DNA of 64,000 bases. Source: Aedes albopictus. Lineage: Eukaryota; Arthropoda; Insecta; Diptera; Culicidae. The notes beneath the pieces are model-generated. The model did not search any database and had not been told where the DNA came from. It worked only from the letters and a program-made list of their open reading frames with translations. The position numbers and the translations under genes are program-made. This document shows, piece by piece, positions 1-12,927 of this stretch. Position 1 is the stretch's first letter, and every line of letters begins with the position of its first letter. The stretch is taken from the NCBI RefSeq assembly GCF_035046485.1, contig NC_085138.1, positions 276,501,694 through 276,565,693 on the forward strand, written 5' to 3'.

Positions 1-473
1 TAAATACATCAAACGTAAATTTAGTTAATTATCTTTGAAATGAGCCAAAAAGAATTAAAATTGAACTATAGATGACGAAGATATCACCAAATCACTTTTC
101 CATGTTTTACGAAAGTGACCCAAAACTTTTGGCTGAGGGGTGACCCCAAAGTTTTGGTAGATGACATCAAGAATTAATTTACTTAATCACTTTTTTCCTA
201 GATTTTTCAGCCAAGTTCGGCGAAAAGCAGTTGAAAGCTAATAGAAAATAAGTTGTATTACCGCTCTCATCTTAAAATTTGTTTGAACCTATTTCCAGCA
301 AGACTGCCGTAAGTTAATATAATTTTTTTTAGAAAAACAAAAATAAATCAATAAATATTTTGAATGAGTCATAGGGTTTTGAAGTCAGACGCAAATTGGC
401 GGAGATATGGGCCTAAAAAATGACATGTTTTGTGGGGGTGACCCCAAATTTTTGACCGGGAGTGTACATCTAA
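1..473 (+). repeat. Interspersed TIR-type repeat, copy 1
   Basis: Non-coding repeat that recurs in inverted orientation at about 60455-61005, with a shorter third copy at 62460-62570. Shared blocks include AAAGTTTTGGGGTCACCCC-like motifs at the ends and inside, and a terminus reading GACCGGGAGTGTA near 462-473. It starts at or before the window edge, so its left boundary is not seen. No ORF of note. Probably a non-autonomous DNA element; the family name is unknown to me. Confidence 0.75.
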
Positions 474-1673
474 AGCTAGCTCAAATGAATATGAATTATA
501 TCAAGCAAAAATTTGGTAATTTCTAAACTCCCCGCCCTTTACGTCACAATTTTAAAACGAAATACCTAATACACAAAGGGGCACAAACAAGGCATGATCA
601 AAGCGAAAAAAACATGTATGTTTTCTATATAAAATCCAACGCTTCAATTAATTATCACAAAAATGCACATGGATCTGTTGTATTCCAAACTAATTTATTA
701 TAGCATCTTCCAAACCATGTACGTCAAACGCTTCCTACAAAGAACGAACAGAATCAGCTGATTCCTTCCGTCTCGTTTCGGGTCAGTGCGACCGTGTAGC
801 CGGCATTGATTCTACATAAAATTACACCATTTATGGAAACCCGGCTGATATTGATTTTTCTCTGCTAGGCTCTCAGCGCACTACCTAGTAGTACAACTAG
901 CAACCAGTTGACTCATACGTCAGCGATGGATCTATATGGACATACATACAGACTCGCACATGTTGATTGACCTTCATCAGACTGGATGGAGCTCAGGTAG
1001 TATACGCAAAATGGTTAGTGACTTGCGGAGTCTTGAACTTCAGCTGCTTCCGAAGGTATTTCCACCTCCGCATTGTTCTCAGACCCGCGACGGATACTAC
1101 GCCGCCGATTCAACCCGAGGGAGTCACAATAATTGTTTAACACCTCTGGTTGCACGTTGCTGTACCGAGGAGTGCGCCTCTGGGAAGTGCACCATGACCA
1201 TGGCTGTGCGGCGGGCGCTTGATGATGCATGACTCTCAATGTCGACACAGCGTAAAACTTAGTGTAAGGGTACGAACCAACCATCAACATCGTTCCTGCC
1301 GCAGCGCAGCAGATCGCGATGTGGGTTTGGCTAAATAGGCAATTTTTGTTTTGCGACCAACGAGTTGAAAATAAACTCAGCAAAGAAGCAATCTGATGAA
1401 CGTTTTATTTTTTTTTTTTCTTTCTTTTTTCATCCGTAGGAGGCAATCTTGGAGAATGCTGAGTAATTTCTTCTACTTGAAATGGAACATGGTTTGGAGA
1501 GCAAAGTTGTATATTAGGTTGACCAGAAGTCGTCGGTTTTACTATATATCTTTTTAGTTTTCTGTAGTTTGTTGGGTCAGCTAGGGCAAGTCTCGTTGGA
1601 TAAATGTACGACTCGTGCTGAAAAAAACAACTTTTTGCAACTCGTTACATAAATAACTATAAACGAAAATGTG
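474..1673. other. Unassigned sequence, part GC-richer
   Basis: No gene is recognised. Positions 700-1350 are richer in G and C than their surroundings and hold overlapping open frames on both strands (98 codons at 936-1232 on plus, 122 codons at 1015-1383 on minus). Neither shows a known domain, and neither has flanking splice signals that I could link into a gene. They may be an untranslated exon, a remnant, or chance. Confidence 0.3.
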
Positions 1674-2264
1674 TACCGTCGTTGGGGGTGACAATGGGTC
1701 AGAGGGGCGAGATTGCGTCAAAACATTATCTAAAATATCTCATCAAATATTGCGAGTATCGAATCAAAAATTTTATGGTGGCATTAGAAATTAGAAAATT
1801 AGATTTCTAGAACGATTTGTTAATATTTGACAAATTATCGAAAAAAGCTTGAAAACAAGGTCTTTTTAAAATGCCACTTTTAAGGCTCGATGAAACATCA
1901 TACTTTTAGGTGGATTGATACTTTAAAGAATCTCAAACGCATAACCTTTACATAATATAGTATTAGTAGTAATATCAACCTTGACCAGAACTTCATCAAC
2001 TTCCTTTATTGTCAATGCGGAACGAATTCGATTCTCTTGACCCATTCTCACCCCCCTCGAAGGGGTGAGAATGGGTCAATTTTCATACACTTGAAACTTT
2101 AAAGAAAATTGGCATACTCCAAATATGTTTTCATCATCTGTGCATGTATTATCAAAGATCACATTCCAGTGATCAAAGGACTTTTTATGCAAAGACGCAA
2201 CATTTTTAGAACAATTAATGTGGAAGTACGCATGTTTGACCCAGTCTCACCTCCAACGACGGTA
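1674..2264. mobile_element. TA-flanked TIR element with GGGTGAGAATGGGTCA motif
   Basis: The ends are inverted: left TACCGTCGTTGGGGGTGACA, right ending CCTCCAACGACGGTA. A TA at each edge fits a TA target duplication. Inside, around 2035-2080, the subterminal motif TGACCCATTCTCACCCC recurs in both orientations as a small hairpin. About 590 bp, no transposase ORF, so non-autonomous. Confidence 0.8.
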
Positions 2265-2687
2265 GTTATGATTTTTCGAAGTTAAAAAATAGCCGAAAAA
2301 CACTAAATAGATTTGAAGCACTTCTTAGTTTCAATGGGTTTCACAGAAATTTTGATCGATTTCCTTATTTGGGATGCCAATCAAAATAAAACAGTGGACT
2401 TGAGAATCAATGAACATATTTAAAGAAGTGGACAGGGCTAGTACTCTTATGTCGTTTTCGTTTTTGATTCAGTTCCAACCTGGGTGCGGATATTCTGCTT
2501 AGAAAATTGAAAAAGTCGGCACAAGACTCTACAAACGGGACCTAAAAAAGTGATAGTTTGGTTTTGTCATGCCAAAAATTTATGAACACAATTAATTTTA
2601 TAATTCCAATGGAACCAAAATACGTTATTGTCATATTTCTACTTATCAACGTGCATTAAAACTGTTTCAAAATATTTACGTTCCATA

Positions 2688-3703
2688 TACAGGGTGTTAG
2701 GTTCATTCGATAAATGGTAAAAAAAAGTTCTACGCATATGGTCAAATCTCAACCGTTACGTAGTTATTGAACTTTCTATGTTTTTGATTATTATTGCCTT
2801 AACTGGCTATAACTTTAAAATGGTCAAACTTATCGCCATTTTGTTATTGAATTTTCTATCAAATGCCATCTTTGAATCGATTCGTTTAGTTAAATAACTA
2901 AGTTTTCTAGAGCAGCTAAAAATAGTGCGTTTTAATTTGTTTTTGACAATTATCTTTGAAACATGCGTAATAAATTAAAATTCTTTCTTTAGCAAAGTTG
3001 TGGCCCCTGTTCCACTCTACAATTCGTTCTTTGGCACCAAACTTCTAGCTCTTATCGTTTTCTTGCAATTTTGTTTTAAATGTGTGGCACAGTGCGCAAA
3101 AGAGGGCTTACCATGACAGTTTCAAATTTATGATCTGAAATGCGATTTTCGAATGAGTGTAATCAGTTTCGTACCTTTTAATAAAGGTACGAAACTGATT
3201 ATACTCATTCGAAGAGGGTATTCTGCTTAGAGGGTTCGAAAAGTCGGTACAAGATGAAATGCGATGTTTAAATCGAAATTGCAAGAAAACGATGAGAGAT
3301 AGAAGTTTGATGTCAAAGAACGAATTGTAGAGTGGAACAGGGGTCACAACTTTTCCAAAGAAAGAATTTTAAACTATTACGCATTTTTCAAAGATAATTG
3401 AAAAAAAAACAAATTAAAACACACTACTTTTGAGCTATTTGCTCTAGAAAACTAAGTTATTTAACTAAACCAATCGATTCAAAGATGCCATTTGATAGAA
3501 AATTCAATAATCTTTCGAATAAGGGTAAAAAACTGCGATAAGTTTAATCATTTTCAAGTTACAGCCAGTTAAGGCAATAAGAGTCAAAAAATGGGAAGTT
3601 CAATAACTTCGTAACGGTTGAGGTTTGACCATATCCGTGGAACATTTTTTTCCCCATTTATCACCCTTTAAAAAGTTTGCACTCAGGAACCTAACACCCT
3701 GTA
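2688..3703. mobile_element. 1.0 kb fold-back element, TIR ACAGGGTGTTAGGTTC
   Basis: Two long arms (about 2690-3085 and 3270-3703) are imperfect inverted copies of each other for roughly 400 bp, ending in ACAGGGTGTTAGGTTC and GAACCTAACACCCTGT with TA at both edges. The spacer holds a separate hairpin (see 3152-3213). The minus-strand ORF at 3108-3347 is a by-product of the repeat and not a gene. Confidence 0.85.
3152..3213. repeat. Short hairpin inside the fold-back
   Basis: A roughly 30 bp arm, GAATGAGTGTAATCAGTTTC and on to GTACCTTTTA, is followed at once by its inverse with one mismatch. It lies in the spacer of the 2688-3703 element. A related flank (TATTCTGCTTAGA followed by AAAAGTCGG) occurs at about 2488-2518 and 3218-3245, suggesting a small nested insertion. 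Confidence 0.7.
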
Positions 3704-4542
3704 TCATGCATATAATGAAAAGTGAAGCAGATCTTCATTTACTGCATTTCACGAGGCAAGTGGGACCTATTCACAGTTTTTATTCCAATGGCTTAATATA
3801 AGTTGCTGCAAATAGGGTAAGAGTTTTGTGGTATCGCGCATAAATTACGTATTATATAATATAACAAATCGTTGAAAATGAACTCAATTTTAACTTTTTA
3901 ACTCTAGCAGCTCGTGCAAAATAAATTGTTTTTTTTTTCATACAAAACGCGCCATGAAGTGAAGTGACAAAAAGATTTTGAAACTTGTTCTTCATATTAC
4001 ATAGTTGATGAATTTCGGGGATTCAAGATTTTGAGTAACATCTTCTCCCTTACGATCATTAAATAATGTTTCTTTAACCGCCAATTTTGAAAGGGTCGTT
4101 TTACTATTTTTATTTTTCAAAGATGGTTCCTGAATGCTCATAAGAACTCAGTATGGTGCGTTAAATGAAAAAAATAATGGAAGATATTCAGAGGAAAACA
4201 TGAAAAATACATGCACTTGAAAAAAAAAATTTACCCAAGGATTTACCATTTAAACAACAACTTCATCATCTAAATAGAGGTAATTAAGTATAATTCTACA
4301 GTAGATTACTTGAGGTGTCAATTTTTATTGACTTCTGTGCTAATTCCGCCTTGGGTAATGGACAATGCGAGATCAACCTATGAATTTGTGTTTATTTTCA
4401 TAGGTCTCACTTGCCCCAGATAGCGAAATGCACTGGGGTAACTGAAAACAGCAAACTAAAGGTCATAAATATAAAACATATGCAGTGTTTTCGCTTGAAA
4501 TCCTTTGCAAGAGCTCCAAATATTATCCTGAAACCGTAAAAG
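3704..4542. other. Non-coding AT-rich interval
   Basis: No gene, RNA or clear repeat boundary is seen. The motif AGGTCTCACTTGCCCC at about 4403-4418 recurs in similar form near 4902-4920, on the far side of the 4543-4686 MITE, which may mark an older element. Confidence 0.3.
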
Positions 4543-4686
4543 TCAGGCTTATTCTGCGCGGCGTGTGAGGTGACACGAGTCGAATGAGGTGACAAAAGTC
4601 GACTCGCCCCATTTGATTTACATTAGTCGTCTCACGTCACGTCAAACCGTCCGTCGCACCTCACACGCCGCGCAGAATAAGCCTGA
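4543..4686. mobile_element. 144 bp palindromic MITE
   Basis: The ends are perfectly inverted for about 30 bp: left starts TCAGGCTTATTCTGCGCGGC, right ends GCCGCGCAGAATAAGCCTGA. The centre is unpaired and the element is too short to code. No clear target duplication was found. Confidence 0.8.
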
Positions 4687-6910
4687 GTATTTATAGAATT
4701 ACAAATCTATTTTTAAACGACGAATGTAGTAGAGCATGTCAATCTCACCTAGTAAATTGATAATAACATATATACAACAACTCTTTATGGTTGAAAAAAT
4801 AACAATTTATGTATCCAAATAATCCGTAGGTATGATACCTATGTTTTCCATGTAGAATGTCTAGTCTTAAAAATAAATAATTAAATAAAAATATAGCTGT
4901 AGGTCTCACTCGCCCCCGATTCTCACTTGTCCCGGGCTAAATACCTTATGGAAAACGCATAAGAACACAAGATCAATATGAGACAGGGTAAGTAGTTGAA
5001 CATTGATAACATGCAAATAAACGGTAGCATCATCCTGTCCCCTTCTAGCCTTAGGACTTTTCGGCGCCCCTTTGAAGCTCACTTAGCGGGGCCCATACTA
5101 CCGTAAGCTACAGTTACATAGGATCACAACGGCCTACTGTTCGCCATCATACCAAACAATTTAATTTTGATTCATAATAGTCATAATTTGATTACTGATT
5201 TGAGATTCGGTCTTCTGAGTTAGACTATTTCCTCTATTTCCTAAAAGTTTTTTTTTGGTTTAAGGTTGAATAAGCCGTCATTAAGACTTCTTCAACCACA
5301 AAAGCTTTGTTTACGTGTACCACGCTTTAACGCGGGTTTAGGTATTAGAGTGTTATCTGCTAATAAATACCACTAATCCAAACGATACGATATCAATTTC
5401 CAACGGAATTCACTCACTGATATTTTGTTTTTTTGACCAGTCGGAATGAAAGCGTGCACAGTGACGTTACTACTCTATCCCCTCTGATTATACGGCGTTG
5501 GTTTTAAGTACAAGTTCGTTAGTATCCCAAGATTGCCGACACAATGGCCGACTTTTGTACCTACTCATGATTTTGAGCGCTCAAAAAAACTACTAAACCA
5601 GCGCATCGAATCTTCCTATTATATTCTTACAATTGAGGAAGAACGAACTTAAAATTACACAATTGTTAGTAAGCTGCTTCTCGAGATTTGTGCATTTTAA
5701 GTTTGGAAGAAATCTTAAACTGGGATTCAAACACGTTCGTCCTTAACGGCATCTTTTTCCCCAAAATGTTAACGCAATATTTGCGTGTTTTTGTACAGCT
5801 TTCGTCAAATGCTAATCGTACACGCCTCTATCAGTGGGACAGTCATAAACAAATAAGAACCAATACCGCTGCTTCCGCTGTGCAGACAACTGGCAATATA
5901 AACAGTTACCCATAGCGTGAATGAACGAACAGTTTTGCCTGATTCCACATGCGATACGTTAAATTCAATTCTGTCCTATTTAATATTCAATGCATGCAGT
6001 CTGTTAGTCATAGACAATACGCCTCTGAAGAACTTGTGAATAAATGCATTTGATCCGAAAAGAATCGGGGAAGTGAAATGTGAAATGCTTCGGATAAAAT
6101 TGAGCTCCACGCAAGGGAATATTCTCGCTTGCTTGGATCGAGGCAATACAACACAGCGAGCACATTGAACTTCACTATGCCAAACCCACGCAGGATTAGT
6201 CGAAGTTGTAGTGCGGCGGCGACAGGTCTGGCACTTGTACGTAATATGCTTAATTTAGTAACTAGTTACCTAACCGAGATACAGCACCATGCAAATATTA
6301 GATGGCAGTTGGTAGCTTTCTTCTCCATTTTTGGGATTACATTGTTGAGGCGTAGACATTAGCTCTTTTTTTTTCTTTTACAACTATAATGTCTATCATA
6401 ACGTTGATGATATTCTTCCACATCATGTACCTAGCTAAGAATAAAAATATTGAAATATTCAAAAACGAATTAGAATAGTTTGTAAAAAAGCACAATGGTT
6501 GCGAGAAATTGGCAGGCTAATTTTCAATTTTTTTAAGTGTGATAATATTTTGCTGCATGCATTCCAATATTAGGTAATAAAAATACCCAATGATAAAAAT
6601 TGTACAAACATTGAAATAGTGACCAAACAGTAGTGGTGGTACATATCCGGATGAAAACACTATAAGAATAAACTTGCAAAATCGAAATATTTTCTTAGCT
6701 TTGCATATACCTACTACAAGGAATGTAACGCGTAATAGATTGATGGATTGGAATAAACACTTAATAGTCTGATTTTATGGCAGTAATCTTGCTTCATCGT
6801 AATTGAGTCGTTATCCTTTTTGGCGTAACGTCATAATTTAGACAGAACCTGCTTCTCAACTAGTGTTCTATAAGCTCTTTCCACTATATAGAATAAGTAT
6901 TTTAGTTTGT
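4687..6910. other. Unassigned intergenic sequence
   Basis: Only short open frames without recognisable domains. The frames at 5688-5915 and 6129-6362 lack known motifs and have no supporting splice context. No RNA gene or repeat boundary was identified. Confidence 0.3.
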
Positions 6911-7127
6911 AGTGGAGCCTCGTAGCCGTGCGGTTAGGGTCAGCAAGCTTATAATCGCACCATGCTATGGGGTGAGGGTTCGATTCCCGCTTCGGCGTTG
7001 AAACTTTTCATGAGAATAGTTTCTTCCCCGTTTCCACTGGTGCATGCTCCGTTGTCCGTTGTCTCATGTTAAGTTTAAAACAGTCTGTACAGCCGAAAGC
7101 TGAAGACGTTGTCCGCGTCTTTTTTTT
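6911..7127 (+). mobile_element. tRNA-derived SINE
   Basis: It begins with a tRNA-like head: A box TAGCCGTGCGGTTAG near 6925-6939 and B box GGTTCGATTCC near 6978-6988. A body with CAGTCTGTACAGCC follows, ending in GTCTTTTTTTT. The same family occurs reversed at 57970-58197 with the same order of blocks. Transcription would be by RNA polymerase III from the internal promoter. This is a mosquito SINE type; I do not assign a family name. Confidence 0.85.
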
Positions 7128-7487
7128 AGTGACATTACACGAAACAGTTGATATATAATATAACAATCAATAATCGATGTCTCCTAAACCGTGCGTCGGG
7201 CATAATGCGCTGGAGAGCCGACCAGATCCACTGTCTAGTGCACTAAGTTCGTCGTTAGGTTTCACGCATGGGTTTTGAGACAGTTGCCGCGTATAGGGAG
7301 TTTTATCCGCGACGACAGTAAGTGATTTTCTTTCAAGTAATCTGCATTATACAACATTTGTATTATACGACCACTAGCAAGAGCATTGCATATTGAGCCA
7401 CAATTGCCTTATACATGATGTGACATCCGCTTATGACACGGTGCACGCCGAATGAAAACACAGTTTTATATTCACAAATAAAATAGG

Positions 7488-7787
7488 TAGGGTATCGGGA
7501 TGCTTCGTTGGCATAGTACCCTCGTTCGGCCTATCTCAACGTAAACCAAAAACTCAAACAAACATGCATAGGGAATCGCGCCACTTGGGCGGTGGCTTCT
7601 ATTTTCGTCTGTTTTCCACTATAACTCAGTCAAATTTGAACCAATTGACACAATTTTTGGAATGCAGTGCGATAGGTATAGTATCTACCCGTGTACAACA
7701 TTTCAAGTCAATTGGTTCAAAATTGACTGAGTTATAATGGAAAACAGACGAATATAGAAGCCACCGCCCAAGTAGCGCGATACCCTA
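7488..7787. mobile_element. TIR element with strong internal fold-back
   Basis: The edges are TAGGGTATCG and CGATACCCTA. Inside, 7579-7650 and about 7708-7779 form inverted arms of about 72 bp with only a few mismatches, for example GGGCGGTGGCTTCTAT against ATAGAAGCCACCGCCC. Non-coding, about 300 bp. Confidence 0.8.
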
Positions 7788-9650
7788 CCAGGATATCGGA
7801 AAAGCTATGCGCTATACAGCTGTAACATTTCGTTTCAATTTTGGAACTTTGGAGCATTTAAATTGAATGAAAATGACACTTTGTTTAGCTTTTGTAGACG
7901 CCATGTTTCTTCGGCTTAGTGGATAGTCTATACGCATGATCATAAATGGCATGATTCTGGAACATTTCGAATTAACTTTTCAATAACTGAACATTTGATG
8001 CGACGGTCAAAGACGCTATTTTGAACTTGTATATTTGTTTTCAATGAATAATAATTATTTTACAAATTGAATGTGGGCCGAATATTGAGGATATTTTTTT
8101 CACTATGTACCCAAATCTTGGCCCATCAGTAAAATTACGTCAACAACACCGATAAAGTGACGTTAACAGCATTGCTTACGTAAGAACCAGAAAAAACGAA
8201 CAGGAAGAGAGATTTGGTGTGCGGTGACTGTAAAAATATAACACAATAATAGGGTTGCGTTGTTTTCGTTACTTAATTAAGAAAGAACTTTAGTTTAAGT
8301 GATTTATTTATAGTTTTTTGAAAATTTGGCTCCGAAAATGTAATTTAAAAGTATGTTTGGTGAACAAACAGAGATAATACTTCAGCAGAAACATTGATAA
8401 AATGAGGTAATAAGTGGTTCTAGTGTATGGAAAGTAATAGGCCAACGTTGTATCCACTAATAGGCCAATTTTTGTACCATCATAGACCAACGTTGCATAC
8501 CATCAAATTGAATCTTTCCAACTAAATTAAATAAATTCTTGAATATTTACATTAGTTTACTTCCAGTTGGTGAAACATGCATTGCATAGAGTGTGTAATA
8601 GGGTCAACATATTATTTTTAGTGCTTTTAATTCATGAGTTATGGTCACAATTGTCAAGGCGGCTTGCAAATTAGGCCAAGGAATGGTACATATACCCTAT
8701 GTCGGTTTGCAGCCACATGGAAATCGAACAATTAACGAGACAGAACGTACTGATGGTGCGCCGTCGCTGACACGATGAACTTGCAAACAAATGCCTGTTC
8801 CGGTTGATGGTTACCATGCGCACTCTGTATACCCATGGTATGGGTTCCACCTGTCTGTAACATGCGGGGAGGAACAATGAAACCGTCAACAGCTCTGGGA
8901 CTACATGATTGCAAGCAAAGTGAACTCTGTTCAAATGTGACCGTAGTTTTGAAATAATTTTGAATGTGCTTTTTCAGTCACTAGATCTTCTAAAATAATA
9001 ATGTTTACAAGTTCAAAGTTGGTGCTGATTATAGTTTGTATGTAGCTCAATGGCAGTTTTGATTTTCCGTCGGTTTTTAAAGAAATACTGGAATGTCAGG
9101 AGTTGATTCAGGATGATCGGAAGTACTAGGGTAACCTCAAAGGCGAAGTTACGCCAGAAGTGGCACTGAGAAATTATCTACAATTTGCATTCGAAATTTG
9201 GCTTACAACCAGTCCTGCAAAATATCAGTCTCAGTGTCTGTTTTTCAGCCGAAAATGCATGACTGCGGCGGTCGTTTTCAGTTCCTCGATGTGAGAACTG
9301 ACAGAGTCCGAGAGCTCCATTCGTGAGCGACCCAACAAGATCAATTCCCAATCATCCACACACTACTCATGCTGAAAGGCCATTCGTCTCAAGCGGTGGC
9401 TTGTGAGAGTGAGTGCCCTATACGTTAGCACGGGTGAAAACACTCAACTACAGAAAATTGAATGGAAATTTAGCCCTGTCAGCTCTCGCATTCAGCACGC
9501 TGCGTGCGAGTGTGAGTACCCATTTCATTTCGCTCCCGTGCTGCTGATCGGAAAGCAACTTTGGCAGGAAAACCAAAACGGAGAAAATGAAAAAAGCAAA
9601 ATATCGCTATCATAAAGGCCTGTCGAAAAATTGCAGCACTGCTTACAACC
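7788..9650. other. Unassigned sequence
   Basis: No gene is supported. The stretch 9230-9615 is GC-richer and has an open frame of 70 codons at 9403-9615 with no known domain. Small ORFs at 8308-8934 on minus overlap one another in different frames and look like chance. Confidence 0.3.
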
Positions 9651-9659
9651 TTGCCTCAT

Positions 9660-10330
9660 GATTTTGCTTTGAGATCCTCATAAAATTCATGTAAACGTTC
9701 CTTCTGAGATTTATCCAGATACTTCTGAAATTCTCCCGAAAGTCGCTCCGAGGTTTTCTTCAAAAATTTCTACGGGAATTCTCTCAAAATAATGTCTGAA
9801 ATTTCTACAGACATTTCTTCTGAAACTCCTCCAGAAGAACAAAAGTTCTTCCTGGAATATCTCTTTTCAGGAAAACCTTTTGGGACTACGTCATAATGTT
9901 GGACTACGTCATAATGTTTCGAATGGAGGATAACGTACATCTGAAACCGACCTTCTGATAATGTTGTTATTGATCAATCAATCTTCTGTATATGAAGGGT
10001 CAAAAGTAGACGTGCGGAGCGGACCCACATGCAGGGAATAAATATCCTAGAAATGCTCAAGGACTTCTTTGTAAGAATCCTTCAGTTTAGAAGTTGTAGG
10101 AATCTTTCAGGAGTTCTTTCTAGGAGTCATCCAAGAGTTCTTTGTGGGAATCCTCCAGAAGCTTATTTGGAGATTTCTGCATGAGTTCCTTATGGAAATC
10201 TTCTTGGAGTTTTTTTTTGTGAAGAATTAGCATTAGTTAAAATTCACAAAAAAAAATCTACAGACCTTCTGGGAAGCAGTTTCTTTGCAACTTCTCTAGG
10301 AGTTCTTGAAGAAATACATAGATCGATATT
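9660..10330. repeat. Degenerate repeat of short GGAATCCTCCAGAAG-type words
   Basis: The sequence drifts through many near-copies of words such as GGAATCCTCCAGAAG, GGAGTTCTTTCTAGGAG and TTTCTGAAATTCTCC, with irregular spacing. An 18 bp unit, GGACTACGTCATAATGTT, is also duplicated head to tail at about 9884-9920. It looks like an eroded simple tandem array. Non-coding. Confidence 0.55.
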
Positions 10331-11303
10331 TCAGACTCTAGTTTAATGAAGTAACAAGTTCTACTAAAAGCTCTAAAGTAATAGTAAAGGGAATAGATCG
10401 ATATATTAAGCATCTTTTGAAGGAATTTCTAGAAAACTCGCAAAACAAATGTCTTGATTACCAGAGTGATTGGATTATCCGGAAATGTTTTTCATGTTCC
10501 AAGATAATCAAGTCCGACCTGTAACTGTAGGCCAAAAAACTTTGTCCAAGATCTCAACGTGATACAACGCCCACGAAAAAAAAATATACCATGAGCTTAG
10601 TAAGTTACGAATAAATATGTATTGTTATTCCTTCACATGTAAAGTAAGAGTAAGAATCAAACATTTATTAAAAGGTCTGTCACGACAGTTTGATATCGAT
10701 ATATATCCAGTAGACCTGTTCACTTTGAAACTTTTTTTCTCCGATTCTCCGTGACACATCAAATTATCAATCCACATGTAAAACCAAGTCTTCAGTCCAA
10801 AATTGAGCCAAATTGATGAAGATTTAAAGGTGTATCAAATCGATTTTGTGTTTTTTTTAGCCGTTTTCACAGAAATTTACTCAGAAATTCACAAAATTGC
10901 TCCAAAAAGATGCCGGAGATATCGTTAAGATATAGTTAGAACAATACTCTACAACTTTGCCGAAGACACTACGGTGTTTAAATTGCGTATTTCGAAGTTA
11001 TTCAACAATTTTAGTTAAAAAATCGCGAAAAATCACAATATTTTTACGATTTTACATATAAAAGTCATGTAATTTTACATTGTTTTAAGTGACTAAATTA
11101 ATTGGCGATTACTCCTTTGTGTGACGAACATTTCGTCCATACATCGTTTTTGTGTAGGAATTCGTTTTCATTGACTAATTATCAAAAGTATGTCACGTTG
11201 ATACTAAAAATCGCACAGAGTTACCAGCACGAATTAAAACAAAGTTACCCATGATTAAGACGTCATGCCATCGTATTCTAATGTCTTTTGATTTAAGTAT
11301 CAG

Positions 11304-11366
11304 AAATGGTACAGATGGTAAGGCTCGAACTTGCGGATCAGAAGGTCCCAGGTTCAAGCTCAAATA
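11304..11366 (+). repeat. tRNA-like module, left copy
   Basis: TGGTACAGATGGTAAGGC resembles a tRNA A-box region, and CCCAGGTTCAAGCTC resembles a B box. It is the inverted partner of the better preserved module at 11812-11872 and points to the element centre. It looks like a decayed SINE head or tRNA pseudogene. Confidence 0.5.
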
Positions 11367-11811
11367 CATGATAAACTTTTTTTTTCTTTCTTTGTAGCAG
11401 TTAGGATGATGAATCTGCCATGACTTACAGGCAATCTCCCAAAGAACAATGATCGGGACCTGCCAATTATGCCCATTCCAGGACTAGCTAGATATTTAGT
11501 TTATACTTGTTGACAATAAATCGTGTCGACGATATCAGCTGGGCAAAATATTGAGCATCTGTTTGATAATGATCAATTAAGCTAAAACAATTCAATACGA
11601 TGATGGAACTGCTTCTGGAGGCAACATTTTACAGACAACTGTGGGTGGAGCTAACTTGTTATCTATCTACCCACAAATCAGCACAACTACAAGATGAAGG
11701 GAAACTTCATTCTTACTATGTACTCTACGGTTCCGAAACAAATTGCAATGAGATGCAGTGCGTAGTTTCATCAACTTAAAGCAGGATCGAGACGCAAAAA
11801 AATGCTATTCC

Positions 11812-11872
11812 AGGACTCGAACCTTGAATCTTCGAATCCACAATCTCATGCTTAACCAACTGCACCAAATTT
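11812..11872 (-). repeat. tRNA-like module, right copy
   Basis: On the minus strand it reads TGGTGCAGTTGGTTAAGCAT (A-box region) and later AAGGTTCGAGTCCTGG (a B-box match). It points to the element centre, toward the plus-strand copy at 11304-11366. No intact cloverleaf was demonstrated, so it is not called as a tRNA gene. Confidence 0.6.
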
Positions 11873-12585
11873 AAACTGATGCAGATGAGACAAAGAAGTG
11901 TAATGACGTTTAAATCATGGGTAACTTTGTTTTATTTTATGCTGGCAACTCTGTACAATTTTTAGTATCAACGTGACAAACTTTTGATAATTAGTCAATG
12001 AAAACGAATTTCTACACTAAAATGATGTATGGACGAAATGTTCCTAACACATAGGAGCAATAGCTCATAAAATTAGTCACCTAAAACAATATAAAATTAC
12101 ATGACTTTTACATGAAAAATCGTAAAAATATTGTATTTTCTGGTGATTTTTTAACGAAAATTGTTGAATAGCTTTGAAATACGCAATTTGAACACCGTAG
12201 TGTCTTCGGCAAAGTTGTAGAGTATTGTTCTAACTATATTTTACCGGTATTTTCGGTACCTTTTTGGTGCAATTTTCTGGATATTGAAGTACATTTTCGT
12301 GAAAATGCTCGAAAAAACACAAAATCGATTTGATACACCTCTAAACCTTTATCAATTTGGCTCAATTTTGGACTGAAGCCTTGTTTTTGCATGTGGATTG
12401 ATAATTTGATGTGACACGGGTAGGTCAAAAAAAGTGAACAGGTCTAATATCCAGTTTTTTTTCACTGTTTTCTGTTTGTCTTATTTATTCTATATCTATG
12501 TATATCAATTTCATCTTTTATAAAAATCAATTTGAAACCGATTACTTCTTTACTTTACTTTTTTTTACTGAGATACCTATTAGTT

Positions 12586-12661
12586 CAGTAACAAATTTTG
12601 AAAACGACGTATAATCAATGCTACACCATTGATTATACGTCGTTTTCAAAATTTGTTACTG
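12586..12661. repeat. Perfect 35 bp palindrome, 6 nt loop
   Basis: The left arm 12586-12620 (CAGTAACAAATTTTG and on to ATAATCAATG) is the exact inverse of 12627-12661, separated by CTACAC. Imperfect pairing continues outward for several bases. It could be a tiny fold-back MITE or a hairpin transcript unit. Confidence 0.85.
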
Positions 12662-12927
12662 AGTTAATATTTCTGATGCGCAAACGGCTGTGCGCGATTT
12701 GGTCTAATCTGCAAATTTGAGTGAGTCTAGTTCTGGTACTTTGGTACTTGTTAAATAATCAACATTTAGGTCGTTTAGTAAATACCTTTATAAACCAGTG
12801 TTGCAAAGATTCAATTCATTCATTTGAACACTAATCAACCAATTTGTTCAGTCATTTTTCCTTCTAGTTATGTACAAAACAATTTCATTTAATCAGAGCA
12901 CCTATCAAATGAGAAGCGAACCCTTGT

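Larger units (their letters stand above)
10712..12446. mobile_element. 1.7 kb fold-back element with direct-repeat flanks
   Basis: Arms of about 560 bp (10712-11275 and about 11885-12445) are inverted copies, ending in AGACCTGTTCAC and GTGAACAGGTCT. The 9-base word ATATCCAGT lies directly outside both ends (10703-10711 and 12447-12455), a likely target duplication of 8-9 bp as in hAT-type elements. No transposase. The spacer carries two tRNA-like modules in opposite orientation. The ORF at 12234-12428 is spurious. Confidence 0.85.
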
